Notes: generated by a model not told the origin, from the sequence alone. Shown: positions 1 to 12,119, counted from the stretch's first letter. The stretch: 64,000 bases of DNA from Stictocephala bisonia (GCA_035578905.1 JAQJVL010000245.1:1131001-1195000), one strand, 5' to 3'. Program-made: numbers and translations.

Positions 1-564
1 AAAGTTATTGAACTTAATGGTTTACAATTTAATTTAGTTTAAAAAACATAAAGGATCACAATTTTGACATGGCTAAAGATAACTCAATTGATATTTTTAT
101 AATGTTTACTAGTGTTAATGTTAAGAACTGTGCAAAGTTTCAGGTCAGTCAGTCAAACCGTTATCGAGTTATTAATTATTTTTTTAAAAAACACTAAAAG
201 ACAGATTGTAACTAAACGTAACGGAATTTGATAAAACGTTATACTTCAATTACGCACTGAATTAGGTGTAGAACTTGAAAATATGTAGCCAGGACACATT
301 ATTAGTTACAATTTTATAATGTAACTACGTATGAAATGAAATTGAATTAAATTATTTTTATAGGGAATTCAGGACTCTTTAGTCCACTCTGTCTTTTAAC
401 CTCAATGGCTTACGTAGGTAATAGTTCTTAATTTATCATTAAAGTACTAATTGTGTAGATAATGCTGATTATGAAGAGTAAGTTAGTGTAAATGAACGAG
501 TAATTATTGTTACAAATTATTATTAAATGTTCCTTAAAAGGAGTGATTTATTAATTCCAAGACA
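1..564. other. AT-rich stretch, nothing recognised
   Basis: I see no long open frame, tandem repeat or known element here. The sequence is AT-rich with scattered stops in all frames. Confidence 0.5.
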
Positions 565-655
565 TCTGAGGGATCTATATCCTTAGGTAGGATCCAAACC
601 ACGTGGTATTTGTTCGATTTTCAGCCAATACTCAAGCATAATACTCAGTTCTTAT
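565..655 (-). repeat. Rep-A fragment
   Basis: A short piece of the dispersed Rep-A family, read on the minus strand. Words such as ccaaaccacgtggtattt and gattttcagccaatactcaa match the reverse complement of the middle of fuller copies (for example 55440-55490). Both ends of the element are missing. Confidence 0.5.
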
Positions 656-2084
656 TTTAACCTGAAGTACTGTTTGGAAAATCATAGACCGTAAAGTTTA
701 ATAGTACTATGGCTCTATCATGTATTGATTGTGGTGGGAAGAAAGAACCCTTAAAATTTGATTATATTTTGAAGAGAGATGGGTTTAGGGAAAATGAGTT
801 CATGAATCGAGTCAATTTGTAGCCTGTCAAGCGTTAAATACCCTGCAACGATGGTCCGTCACACGATCGTACATAACTTCTACCACTGAGTGGAGGGGGA
901 ACCGGTTATTGTTATGTACAGGGTGATTGATAAGTAAGTTATACCCCCTCTAAATTTTTGTAATTTTAAATACACCCTCAAGAGAAAGGGGTTGGGAGTA
1001 CTTAAAATTTTAAATTTTTTACATGTAGCATTTCAATTTAAATATTTCAAATCCAGCCACTCTAAAAAAAATGGCAGCCCCAAACATAACAAGCTTCATT
1101 GAGGTTCATGACAGTGAGAAAATTATGAATTAGTAAATATTTTTTTCAAATATTATTTAAAGATTTTAAACATTAAGTGTATTTTTGTATTGGATAATTA
1201 AGACCTTTAAAATCATATAGTAAAATACTTAATTCCTATTTGAAATTGTTTAACTAACCCCCCCACCTTTACTCTAATGATCCCAAATTTAGGGGGTTGC
1301 CATTTCTAATAGAGTAGTCCTATTTCAAGTCATTTAGTGTTTTTTTTAAATGTTTTGTCTTTTTTAAGGAATAACTTTAAATTATGTTACAAGCCTGTAA
1401 GAGCTACATTAAAAATGTTTAGTTACTACCCCTTTCCCCTAAGGCTCAAACATGTTTAAACCATCACTATTAGTGTAGCCCTTTGTGTTTAGTAAGAGCA
1501 CTGCAAACATATTTCACTTATCTATAATAACTAAAAGGTTAAGAACGGAAGCAGCTTACTTTTCAAACCTCCCGTAAAAGGATATATAAGGGCTAAAATG
1601 TTTACTGTATCACAATTTTTATGTTGAAATTAGACGAATAACGAACTGTAGGATTCTATTATCAATTAAAATTCCCACGCCATTTGTAATAGGGTCAGTT
1701 TGTAATTTAATTATGTTTTCAATCAATATCTATTTTACCCAGATAGATTTCCCAAGGGGGTCGTTTCACTCCACGAAAAATGCCTGAAACATGGATTTCT
1801 ATTTCATGGATAATCGTATAGTAACGCTTGAAAGCTATGTAATAGGTGTTATTTTATGACCTTTCACAATGGACCATAAAAAGGATTTCATACAAAATAG
1901 TATTTTCGTATGTATTTTAGAACTAAATCGGTGAAATGTATATACGAGAATTCATGCAAATTTTAATGTAAATACTCAATTACCAACTGATACTCCACTA
2001 AATTGTACCTTTCATATTTACAGAGTGTAGATTTAAAGTTATTATAACAATAACCACAAACCATACAGTTGAAATATAAAAGCA
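656..2084. other. AT-rich stretch, possible element end near 915
   Basis: No gene seen. Near 915-945 the words tacagggtgattgataag and ttataccccctc resemble the terminal repeat of some insect DNA transposons, and C-rich patches recur near 1256 and 1432, but I could not pair two clear ends. Confidence 0.3.
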
Positions 2085-2190
2085 TATTTTAGTCCGCGGA
2101 CGGTGAAATAGCTTGTCACTATTGGGTTGACGGGGGCTGTCGACTTCCCAGCTGTGAATTTGGGCCACTTTGGGGAACGGCCACCTTAAA
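2085..2190 (-). other. GC-rich island, possible exon or decayed element
   Basis: About 105 bases clearly more GC-rich than their flanks. On the minus strand a frame stays open through the island (reading G-R-S-P-K-W-P-K-F-T-A-G-K-S-T-A-P). It is preceded by a short pyrimidine run ending in AAG near 2188 and contains a second candidate acceptor, ttcacag, near 2155. That frame would be in phase with the phase-1 donor of the signal-peptide exon at 23126. The acceptors are poor and no convincing donor follows. A relic of a mobile element is at least as likely. Confidence 0.2.
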
Positions 2191-2439
2191 AAAGCACTTT
2201 CAAACATTTTTAAATCAATTATAAAATTAGTAACAGTAAGAGGGTGGTCGTTTTTTATCTATAAAGTATATTTACATCATGAATATAAAAATAGTCTTTA
2301 AAAATCCCCGGTAAAACATGTACCCTTTAGGCCCACAATCTTTTCAGAAGCTCCATGACTTCTCGAAGATATTAATTATTGTATGTAAAATATATCAATC
2401 CATATAACCTGATAATCAATATAGTTCCTGAAATGAGTT

Positions 2440-2835
2440 ATTTATACGGTCCACTCAATACCGACATGACGTCCGCTAAATGGTTGCTATCGGCGTGGAC
2501 ATAACTGGATAAGTCTAGGATGTCGGTCAGTCAGTCACGTTAGGTGTTAGTATCCGGATGTTGTGTAGGGAAGAGAACTGAGTATCAGGCATATCAATAA
2601 TTAGCTGAAAACCATAGCAGTACTACGTGGTTCGGAATCCATGTAAATATGTAGGCCCCTTAGCTCCCCTGACTATTGGGGTTTTAATAAATAGCTTTTT
2701 CTGAGTAACGGTCGAACTTATTTAGTAACAATGGCTACATTCGTTCATCCATATTCATCAGATTCATTTACCTCCTCATATTCACCATATCTCTTGTTCA
2801 TCGTTTTAGTATGAATATTAACAATGAATACTTTC
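2440..2835 (+). repeat. Rep-A dispersed repeat, 5'-truncated
   Basis: A diverged copy of the commonest dispersed family in the window. It carries the Rep-A landmarks in order: accgacatgacgtccgct, ggttgctatcggcgtgg, tgttgtgtagggaagagaac, tactacgtggttcgga, and a 3' part with attcgttcatccatattcat. The 5' head (gcagtgctgtaacc in full copies) is missing. Non-coding. Confidence 0.75.
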
Positions 2836-3876
2836 ATCACACGGAAGTTTAAACAATACAAGTTCTTATATACTGTATGTTATACCTTAACCTTGGAAAA
2901 TAATAGTCTAATAATCTGGAAGTGTCTATGAAAGTTATCTTCAACAGCAACAATTTTGGTCGTCAGCGAAGATCAGTTCCATACCTTGGTCAGGGGCTTC
3001 AAAGGTTGATTAAAACCGTCAGCTAATCATAACCTGGCAGTTGGTACATCTTCATTGGCAAGACTCCACCTGCAATGGTTTTGTAGTAGAAGGTACTTAT
3101 GGTTTTTCATGTTAACTCTTGAAACATTAAATATGTAGATAAACATATATTTTGTTGACCATATCTGAGTAATATCGTATTTATTTTAAACCAAGAGAAT
3201 TTGGTTTTAGTGTTATCACGTTTAGTTATACAGATAAAATTAAAAATTAAAATTCGTGGACTTAACCTTTAGCCTATCGTATGGTTATATAACATTAAAT
3301 CAAATAATTTGACGTAACTATTTTAAGAATCTTTTGTATTATGGTAGAAAATGATTATATGTTACAAAACTTTTAGGTAAGAAATGTATTATCTATAAAG
3401 ATGTAGATCTTAACGAAATTTGTTTTTTCAATGTATCTTCTTATTAATTAAAATTATATCTACATATAAGTATATACAGTATATTATGAATTAACAAGTT
3501 GTTTTATCATGTTTCGGATTGACCCATCTGCACTCCTATGCATGTAGAGGGATAAAGATATATCAACTATATAATGTTTTATGTATTAATATTTCCGTTC
3601 TACAAGATTTAATTTAAAATAAAAATTATAATGCATAGAGTAACTTTTTTAACGTAAAATTTTTAAAATATTTTTGTTGAAAACAGAACAAAAATAAAAT
3701 GTAATAGTGGTAATATGTCAATTAAAAAACAGGCAAAATATATTATGATGTTGTAAATATTCGTAGGAACAGCATATTTTTATACTTAAAAGTAATAAAT
3801 GTTAATTCGTAGAGTAATATAAGTTTTATAGAAAAAAGGTTTATACAATATATTAAATTATTCACCTGTATTCCAA
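2836..3876. other. AT-rich stretch, nothing recognised
   Basis: Very AT-rich sequence, especially 3300-3870, without an open frame, tandem unit or recognised element. Confidence 0.5.
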
Positions 3877-6020
3877 AATTAAATTAAGTGGGTCATGGGA
3901 CTGTGCATTTATGGTTGTTTCCTGCCGATTTCCTGAACAATAACGTATTGTAGAGGTGTTAAAGTGGGAGGAAAATTAAGTGAGTCACACGGCGACAGTA
4001 CAGTTATGGTTGTTTCCTATCGGTTTCCTGAACAATAATGCATTGTAGACTTTAAAGTGGGAGGAAAATTAAGTGAGTCACACGGCGACAGTACATTTAT
4101 GGTTGTTTCCTATCGGTTTCCTGAACAATAACGTATTGTAGAGGTGTTAAAGTGGGAGGAAAATTAGGTGAGTCAAGGCGACAGTACATTTACGGTTGTT
4201 TCCTATCGGTTTCCTGAACAATAACGTATTGTAGAGCTGTTAAAGTGGGAGGAAAATTAGGTGAGTCAAGGCGACAGTACATTTATGGTTGTTTCCTATC
4301 GGTTTCCTGAACAATAACGTATTGTAGAGGTGTTAAAGTGGGAGGAAAATTAAGTAAGTCACACGGTGACAGTACATTTATGGTTGTTTCCTATCGGTTT
4401 CCTGAACAATAACGTATTGTAGAGGTGTTAAAGTGGGAGGAAAATTAAGTGAGTCACATGGCGACAGTACATTTATGGTTGTTTCCTATCGATTTCCTGA
4501 ACAATAACGTATTGTGGAGGTGTTAAAGTGGGAGGAAAATTAAGTGAGTCACACGGCGACTGTACATTTATGGTTGTTTCCTATCGATTTCCTGAACAAT
4601 AACGTATTGTGGAGGTGTTAAAGTGGGAGGAAAATTAAGTAAGTCACACGGCGACAGTACATTTATGGTTGTTTCCTATCGATTTCCTGAACAATAACGT
4701 ATTGTAGAGGTGTTAAAGTGGGAGGAAAATTAAGTGAGTCACACGGTGACTGTACATTTATGGTTGTTTCCTATCGATTTCCTGAACAATAACCTATTGT
4801 AGAGGTGTTAAAGTGGGAGGAAAATTAAGTGAGTCACATGGCGACAGTACATTTATAGTTGTTTCCTATCGATTTCCTGAACAATAACGTATTGTGGAGG
4901 TGTTAAAGTGGGAGGAAAATTAAGTGAGTCACACGGCGACAGTACATTTATGGTTGTTTCCTATCGATTTCCTGAACAATAACGTATTGTAGAGGTGTTA
5001 AAGTGGGAGGAAAATTAAGTGAGTCACACGGTGACTGTACATTTATGGTTGTTTCCTATCGATTTCCTGAACAATAATGTATTGTAGAGGTGTTAAAGTG
5101 GGAGGAAAATTAAGTGAGTCACACGGTGACAGTACATTTATGGTTGTTTCCTATCGGTTTCCTGAACAATAACGTATTGTAGAGGTGTTAAAGTGGGAGG
5201 AAAATTAAGTGAGTCACATGGCGACAGTACATTTATGGTTGTTTCCTATCGATTTCCTGAACAATAACGTATTGTGGAGGTGTTAAAGTGGGAGGAAAAT
5301 TAAGTTAGTCACACGGCGACTGTACATTTATGGTTGTTTCCTATCGATTTCCTGAACAATAACGTATTGTGGAGGTGTTAAAGTGGGAGGAAAATTAAGT
5401 AAGTCACACGGCGACAGTACATTTATGGTTGTTTCCTATCGATTTCCTGAACAATAACGTATTGTAGAGGTGTTAAAGTGGGAGGAAAATTAAGTGAGTC
5501 ACACGGTGACTGTACATTTATGGTTGTTTCCTATCGATTTCCTGAACAATAACCTATTGTAGAGGTGTTAAAGTGGGAGGAAAATTAAGTGAGTCACATG
5601 GCGACAGTACATTTATGGTTGTTTCCTATCGATTTCCTGAACAATAACGTATTGTGGAGGTGTTAAAGTGGGAGGAAAATTAAGTGAGTCACACGGCGAC
5701 TGTACATTTATGGTTGTTTCCTATCGGTTTCCTGAACAATAACGTATTGTAGAGGTGTTAAGGTGGGAGGAAAATTAAGTGAGTCACACGGCGACTGTAC
5801 ATTTATGGTTGTTTCCTGTCGGTTTCCTGAACAATAATGCATTGTAGAGCTGTTAAAGTGGGAGGAAAATTAGGTGAGTCACGGTAAGTGTACATTTATG
5901 GTTGTTTCTTGTCAGTTTCCTGGCCAACAAGTATTATAGAGAGCTGTTAAAGCTGGAATGAGGGTTGAGTGAGAAATGCTGAGTGTACATTTATGGCTGT
6001 TTCCTATCAATTTCCTAAAC
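3877..6020 (+). repeat. 95-bp tandem array, about 22 copies
   Basis: Units of 95 bp run head to tail; for example, the word aaaattaagt recurs at 4441, 4536 and 4631. Each unit holds gtgagtcacacggcgacag, tttatggttgtttcctat, cgatttcctgaacaataacg and tgttaaagtgggaggaaaat. The edge units are more diverged, as is usual in arrays homogenised by unequal exchange. A rare variant, aacctattgtag, occurs at 4791 and 5551, exactly 760 bp (8 units) apart, with matching variants around it, so part of the array was duplicated as an 8-unit block. The unit is not a multiple of three and carries no open frame. Confidence 0.97.
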
Positions 6021-6209
6021 GCCTCATTTGTCATGTTGAGTTAGATTCATTTATCAGTAATTCCGTAATCAATGACACTCAAGTCTGAAGGTTGGATTTG
6101 ATTAGAAAAAAATACTAACGTGTGCATAGTTAATTTATATTTATTAGTAATGAAATCTATTTTTTTATAAATATAGTTTTATCAAGGCTATTTTTTTTTT
6201 TTTTTATTT
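6021..6209. other. AT-rich spacer with poly-T
   Basis: AT-rich spacer between the 95-bp array and the mariner-like element, ending in a T-rich run at about 6191-6205. Confidence 0.4.
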
Positions 6210-7326
6210 GGGTGACAATTGAGTCTTTGGAAAACTTTATAACTTTTAAACATCAAGAGATATCACAACTAAATTTGGCATGTTGTTACTGGTAATAGTA
6301 AGCTACTCTTCTGTGTACATGGTGATCAGATGTCATCTTTGGGGGACGGCCTGTTAGGAGTAAGAAGAAAATCTTTAACGACAGCATATGCCGAGTTGTA
6401 CTACATTTTAAAGTTCCAGTTAAACTAAAAACAATGCCGCAAAACGAAATTCAAATGGTTGATCCAGTCGGAAGTAATTGCTGTTAAAATTTTTTAAAAT
6501 GTTTTAATACATTGTACTTACGAATAGCAGAAAGTTACAATTTGAAGGAAATACTTACTGGGGAATACTTGAAGGGAAATTTAAATGCAAACAAGTATCA
6601 GGGTATGCTCCAAAATTATTAGTTCCCGCTCTACAAGGTAGTCATGGCGGTGATTTCCAAACATTTTTTTTCAACAAAACAGAGCACCGCCACACTATGG
6701 TGTTCAAGTGAAGCAATACCTAGATACATTATTCCTTCACCGGTGGATTGGAAGACGTAAAGCGATTAAGTTGCCGGCTCGTTCCCCTAGCCTAACTCCG
6801 CTGTACTATTTGTTATCGGGCTACCTCAAAGACAAATTTTATGAAACTCAGCCTACAGATCTGATGTATCTTCAATGATAATACATACAAAAATCAGTAG
6901 CCAGCTTTTATAACCGGTTAGCACATTGCCAGATGGCCAACGGGGAACATTTTGAAGACCTAATATGAGAGGAGTTCAGTAAGTATTCCCTTTAACTTGT
7001 AACTTTCTGTTATTCGTAAGTACAATGTATTAAACATTTTTAAAACTTTGGACAGCAATTACTTCCGACTGGATGAACCTTTTCAAATTCGGTTTGCGGA
7101 ATTGTTTTCAGTTCAACTAGACCTTTAACGTAATGTATAACTAAACATAGGCTGCCTTTAAAGATTGTCTTCTTACTACTAACGGAACGTCCCCCAAAGG
7201 TGACATCTGATCAACATGTACACAGAAAAGTAGCCTACTATTACTAGTGACAGTATACCAAATTTAGTTTTTATATCTCTTGCCGTTTGAAAGTTATAAA
7301 GTCGTCCTAAGACTTAATTGTCACCC
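6210..7326 (+). mobile_element. Decayed mariner-like element with long inverted repeats
   Basis: The left arm (about 6210-6560) and right arm (about 6977-7326) are imperfect inverted repeats of roughly 350 bp. Both ends read gggtgacaatt inward, and words such as cttacgaatagcagaaagt (left) and ctttctgttattcgtaag (right) pair across the element. Between them lies only about 415 bp with a transposase remnant, so the coding part is largely deleted. I saw no clear TA target duplication; the left end abuts a T-run. Long arms with a short decayed core suggest a non-autonomous derivative of an IS630/Tc1/mariner-superfamily element. Confidence 0.8.
6578..6968 (+). pseudogene. mariner-like transposase C-terminal remnant
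   Basis: A broken coding relic between the two inverted repeats. It starts in one frame (6578 onward, with an in-frame stop), shifts near 6660, then runs from 6675 in another frame with QNRAPPHYGVQV, a segment ending RWIGRR, then LPARSPSLTPLYYLLSGYLK, a stop at 6876, and in the same frame a tail LAHCQMANGEHFEDLI ending at 6966-6968. The family pattern is QDGAPPH ... SPDLTPLDFFLWGYLK. Here the aspartate of QDG is N, and the aspartates of SPDL and PLD are S and Y, so catalytic positions are lost. The spacing between the second and third acidic positions is about 41 residues. There are no N-terminal DNA-binding helices, and it cannot be functional. Confidence 0.75.
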
Positions 7327-9240
7327 TGAATCCATACAGTTACCAGCCCCCTTGAAGGAATATTGTCAGTATAGTAATTATTCTTGAGTGAATTCCAGGA
7401 AATATATGTTTTTTTTTTTTTTTTTTTACTTAGTAACAGCTATCCTAATCATTCCTTATGGACGCCGTTCTCCAAACCTGCAGGCCACCACTGGAAAGTC
7501 GACAGTTCTATAGTAGATATATAATCTAACCATCAGCGGGCTATGACATACTGCCATATTTAAACTGCACGATTCGTTCGTGTTTTATAATGTTTATAGA
7601 TATAGCGAACACCGTATGATAGTGAAAAGTCCATCTTGTAGACTATAAGATGATATTATTGCAGTTTTTATTATGTAAAATTGTGAAGAATGGTGTGAGG
7701 TTTCTCATATTTAATTGTAAAAGAACTAAAAAATAATGTAGTATTTACGATAATCAACTTACAGTCTTCCAGAATCCTTCTTCGCCTGTCGGATGACACT
7801 TCATTGTTGTGATAAAATCTTTATTACCGAATCCTTGAAAAGAGGCATGTTTTGGTAATTCCTTATGAATTGAAACAGCTCTATTAAAATTATCCTTAGC
7901 TACGTACTGTATACAGAATGGAAAACACAGCTTAATATATTAATGATACAGCTCAATATTTTATCAACCATTGCAGATGAAACATTGGGACCCAGCAAAC
8001 AAAAACAGGATATAAAATTGTCCTTTTTGGCGTAACCGTATAATGTCTATCCCTTCCTAGGCATGGCCCTCTTGGAGGACAAAGACGATTAGGTTTTTAT
8101 TAATATAACACAATGCCACAAATCTCACCTTCAATGGACGACTAACAGTTAATGACTGCCATTAGAAGTGTGTATTGGATTGACATTGGCTAATCATTGT
8201 AAAATTGTGAAGTAGTTAAATAAACATTCAACCACTTTAGATACCAAACCGAGCAGCTTTCAAAGTTCACAGGTAACAGAAACCTACTAATACGACAAAT
8301 CAAATTCCTGGTAGATGGTCCACCTGGAGTAAGAAGACAGTTTTGAATTAAGTCAAAGGTTACATTTACATCAGGTTAAATGTGCCTATTATTAGATCAT
8401 AATTCCCCTAATCTAATGTCAAAATTACAGTAAATTAATATCAGATAATTGTTGAATATTAAACGGCTATCATACTTGACGCGTTTCTAATTAAAAGAAG
8501 AGTTTGCGGCGTTGTGTTCTACTGATAAATATCTTCAATTTGATATTCATATTAAAATTGCTTGTATTAAGGAGTGTCTTTTAACTCCATACGGGCCATC
8601 CCCAAGAAGTGATATAAACTGTACAGTTACGGCAAGTAGTACAATTGTAAATCATGTTTATGACTGATAAGTTTTATTGCATTATCTGGAACTGTTACGA
8701 AAATGTTAAGTTGTATCAGGAGTTATTTTACACCCTGTATGATAAAAAAAAGAAAAAAACACATATTTAAAAACCAACAATGATATTGATATATTCAATT
8801 ATAGGGCGGAATTATTCGATATAATTGAAGTGCAGTACATGTGAATTGTAAATAATTGTTTTTGACAGCTGTAAAAAAATTTACACGAGAATATGCATCC
8901 TTTTAATACAATGGTGTACATTGAGTGGTATAAATTATCGAATACTGTCGGAAATGTCAGAATTTCAATATCCTCTTGAAAATGATATAAAGTTTATCTA
9001 TTCAACTATTATTTTTTTCTGCAATTATCTTCTTTATAAAATGGTTTCAGTTACATTTTTATGTTGTTTTTATGCCTATTTAGAATACTTAAAAAAAATG
9101 CCTAATTAGAAAAAAGAATTAATTCAAATTTCACTAATAAAATATAATCGGGAGAAAGATTCTTACTATTTAGAATAAATTAATTATATATATTTGTTAA
9201 TTACCATTACCAATACTTTTAACATTTATTATTTTATAAA
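7327..9240. other. AT-rich stretch, no gene seen
   Basis: Includes a poly-T run near 7410-7428. The small open frames, such as 62 codons at 8921-9109, have low-complexity hydrophobic translations and no recognisable domain. I treat them as chance. Confidence 0.45.
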
Positions 9241-9400
9241 TTTACTGGCGTGGTGGCTCAGTGGCTAAGGCTTCAGACAACGGAGTGTAAGGTCCAACGT
9301 TTGAACTCCAAGGAGCTAACAGCCGGTATTCGAGTAGTTGAGAAAAGCTCACGCACAGGCCTGTGGGTCCTTATGAACTGGTGAGTGAACTTTTTCATCA
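9241..9400 (+). mobile_element. tRNA-derived SINE ('SINE-C')
   Basis: The head reads like a tRNA gene with an internal Pol III promoter: box A tggctcagtggctaagg at about 9251-9267, and a mutated box B (cgtttgaactcc) at about 9298-9309. The body carries the family word cacgcacaggcctgtgggtcc near 9350. Copies at 12120, 19185, 20027 and 22903 share both head and body, so it is a dispersed SINE and not a single tRNA pseudogene. Confidence 0.8.
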
Positions 9401-9603
9401 ACACAAAAAAGAAAAGAAAAACAACCTATGAGCCTTTTTTATTAGGCAGAGATATGGCTTATTAAAAGATAAAGTTAAGGATCGTCTTATTTTACCAGGT
9501 GGTTAGGGCTAAGAAGCCATTTCTAACACTTAACCTGGGGACCAATGGCTTAAGAGTGACCTCCGAACCACCACCAGTGACCAGGTAGGTGGGCTGCGTG
9601 CAA
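9401..9603. other. Spacer and flank of the 5S-derived block
   Basis: Contains ggtggttagggctaagaagcc and gaaccaccaccagtgaccag, which run directly into the 5S-related block and are probably the rest of the same dispersed element. No coding frame is seen. Confidence 0.35.
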
Positions 9604-9705
9604 GGACGGGATCGCTCAGACGGTCACCCATCCAAGGAACAGCCACACTCGATGTTGTTTGACTCCGTTATCTTACGATAACGTCAGAACTCCCCGATCA
9701 AGGCC
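9604..9705 (-). pseudogene. 5S rRNA-derived sequence, SINE3-like
   Basis: On the minus strand the block reads through the internal control region of arthropod 5S rRNA: cttggatgggtgaccgtctg (9632 down to 9613) matches the box C region, and upstream of it the order gtaagataacggagtcaaac ... catcgag follows the 5S middle with substitutions. The 5' end is poorly conserved. The block continues on its 3' side into non-5S sequence (down to about 9480), as in 5S-headed SINE3 elements. It is not a functional 5S gene. Confidence 0.6.
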
Positions 9706-9797
9706 ACTGAAAAAATCACTGAAGTGACTTTGAAACGATTTGGACTAAACATTCCTATAAAATTGCTATAAGTATATATAACATATATAGAATAATT

Positions 9798-10545
9798 TGA
9801 AATAACATTAAATTATGGTGCGGTAAGTAGTGCAGTGATTGTCAATAGTGCAGTGATTTATGGTGCGGTCAGCAGTGCAGTGATTGTCAGTAGTGCAGTG
9901 ATTCATGGTGCGGTCAGTAGTGTAGTGATTGTCAGTAGTGCAGTGATTCATGGTGTGGTCAATAGTGTAGTGATTGTCAGTAGCGCAGTGATTGTCAGTA
10001 GTGTAGTGATTGTCAGTAGTGCAGTGATTCATGGTGTGGTCAGTAGTGTAGTGATTGTCAGTAGTGCAGTGATTGTCAGTAGTGCAGTGATTCATGGTGC
10101 GGTCAGCAGTGCAGTGATTGTCAGTAGTGCAGTGATTCATGGTGTGGTCAGTAGTGTAGTGATTGTCAGTAGTGCAGTGATTCATGGGTGGTCAATAGTG
10201 TAGTGCTTGTCAGTAGCGCAGTGATTCATGGTGTGGTCAGTAGTGTAGTGATTGTCAGTAGTGCAGTGATTGTCAGTAGTGCAGTGATTCATGGTGCGGT
10301 CAGCAGTGCAGTGATTTTCAGTAGTGCAATGATTGTCAGTAGTGCAGTGATTCATGGTGCGGTCAGTAGTGTAGTGATTGTCAGTAGTGCAGTGATTCAT
10401 AGTGTGGTCAGTAGTGTAGTGATTGTCAGTAGTGCAGGGATTCATGGTGCGGTCAGTAGTGTAGTGATTGTCAGTAGTCCAGTGATTCATGGTGCGGTCA
10501 GTAGTGCAGTGATTGTCAGTAGTGCAGTGATTGTCAGTGATGTAA
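9798..10545 (+). repeat. 18/27-bp minisatellite
   Basis: Two unit types alternate: an 18-bp unit, gtcagtagtgcagtgatt, and a 27-bp version that adds catggtgcg, often as a 45-bp pair. Because both lengths are multiples of three, frames of 122-126 codons stay open on both strands (translations rich in SSAVI, or in NHCTTDNH on the other strand). They are not genes. Confidence 0.95.
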
Positions 10546-10699
10546 GTAGAAAGTTTTAACATTACGTATATTTTACATAAAATGCGATTAACTTAGGATT
10601 TTTCCTCAAATAGCTATAAGCTAGATGAACAAGTAAATAAAACCTACATTAAGAATATTTTATGAATAGATTATTAATAAAGAATTTGAATTTGGTTCG
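10546..10699. other. AT-rich spacer
   Basis: Unique AT-rich DNA separating two related minisatellite blocks. Confidence 0.4.
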
Positions 10700-11075
10700 T
10701 GCAGTAATTTGTTTTTCAGTAATAGTGCAGTGGTACTATAGTGCCTAGTGGGTAGTGCGGTGGTTAGTGCAGTAATAGTGCTTGATACTACAGTTGTTAG
10801 TGATGACATAGTGTAGTGATTAGTCTGGGAAAAGTGCGTTATAGTGCAGTGAAAGTGTAGTGATTCTGTTGTTATAGTGCGGTGAAAGTGTAGTGATTCT
10901 GCTGTTATAGTGCAGTGTAAAGTGATTCTGATGTGAAAGTATAGTGATTTTGCTGTGATGGTGCAGTGAAAGTGTAGTGATTCTGCTGTGAAAGTGTAGT
11001 GATTCTACTGCGATAGTGTGGTGATTAAAATACAATAATTATAATAATAATAGTGCAGTGATAGTAAAGGGATGA
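10700..11075 (+). repeat. Degenerate relative of the 18-bp minisatellite
   Basis: Loosely repeated words gtgcagtgaaagtgtagtga and ttctgctgtgatagtg, clearly related to the array at 9798-10545 but more diverged and with a different unit, roughly 30 bp. Confidence 0.8.
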
Positions 11076-11820
11076 ATAGTAAGTGATTATGGGAATTCAA
11101 ATGCATAAAAAGTAAAAATTAATAACTATCGTATTTAATTAACTATCTAACATATAGAAATAGTTTCGACATTTTTATACATTATGTTTTGAAAAAGCGA
11201 TACAAGATAACTAAATGTAATACGCGTTGTTTAAACAAAATAACAAACCGTTCTATTTGTGTTTAAACAATGTTTGAGAGATTCGTATCACATCATAACA
11301 CAATGCATTAAAATGGAATTCATTGGAAATGCTTTTAACTTAATCCCTCCAACGCAAAAACACATGATGGCCGGTATCAGCTGTTTCACTGTATACACTC
11401 CAGTTGTTTAAACACTTCTCAGTACAATGCTACAATGTTGATTCGTGGTGTATTTATTTTTGAGATATTAAAATAATAATAGGGGAGACACCTGCACGCT
11501 TCGCATGCTAATCCCGATAATCACTGTGCTCGTTACACCTCGGTCTGTGACTGTTGACTAAAAATAATGCAATATTAAATATATAGCGTAAAATCACAAT
11601 ATTAAATTTATTTACAGCATCTCTCTCACCCTACTTGCGTAACTGCCTATTTAATAGTAAAAACACCCATTGCTATTATTTATACTATTTCAAATGTGTT
11701 CAATTTGTTTTTGTTTTATCAACTAAGTATTATTTAATTTATAAAATAATTCCATTGGATTATACCATTAAAGCCTTCAAGTCCAGTAGAGAGGATCCCT
11801 GCATTCGAATGTGAATAAAA
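11076..11820. other. AT-rich stretch, nothing recognised
   Basis: No long open frame or element recognised. Confidence 0.45.
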
Positions 11821-12119
11821 CCATGCTTACAACCACGGTAACTAAAATAATACGGTAGGGATCACGCGCATTGTGCGCAGTAAATCTTGGTGTCAATGAC
11901 GTCACACAGACGTATCAGCTGGTTCATCTGTTACACTGAATGTATTAATAATCAGTAACTGCTTTTTCTAAATCACTGATTTCATCAACAACAAGACTTT
12001 ATTCCTCAACTATCGATAAGTCTATATGAATACTTTTTCAAACAAAAGAACTGATTTTTTATTTAAAAAAATTAATTTAACTGTAGTAATTCAAGACTCA
12101 ATTTTTTTTATTTTAACTT

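Noticed and set aside
3877..6020. CRISPR-like array
   Set aside because: The 95-bp units are repeated as wholes with no unique spacers, and the context is a eukaryotic genome. It is a satellite.
9251..9310. Functional tRNA gene
   Set aside because: The A and B boxes are recognisable, but the cloverleaf does not close and the same sequence with the same tail occurs at several other sites, so it is a SINE.
9808..10562. Open frames of 122-126 codons on both strands
   Set aside because: They follow the 18/27-bp repeat unit, which is a multiple of three; both strands being open is expected for such a repeat. There is no protein-like composition.
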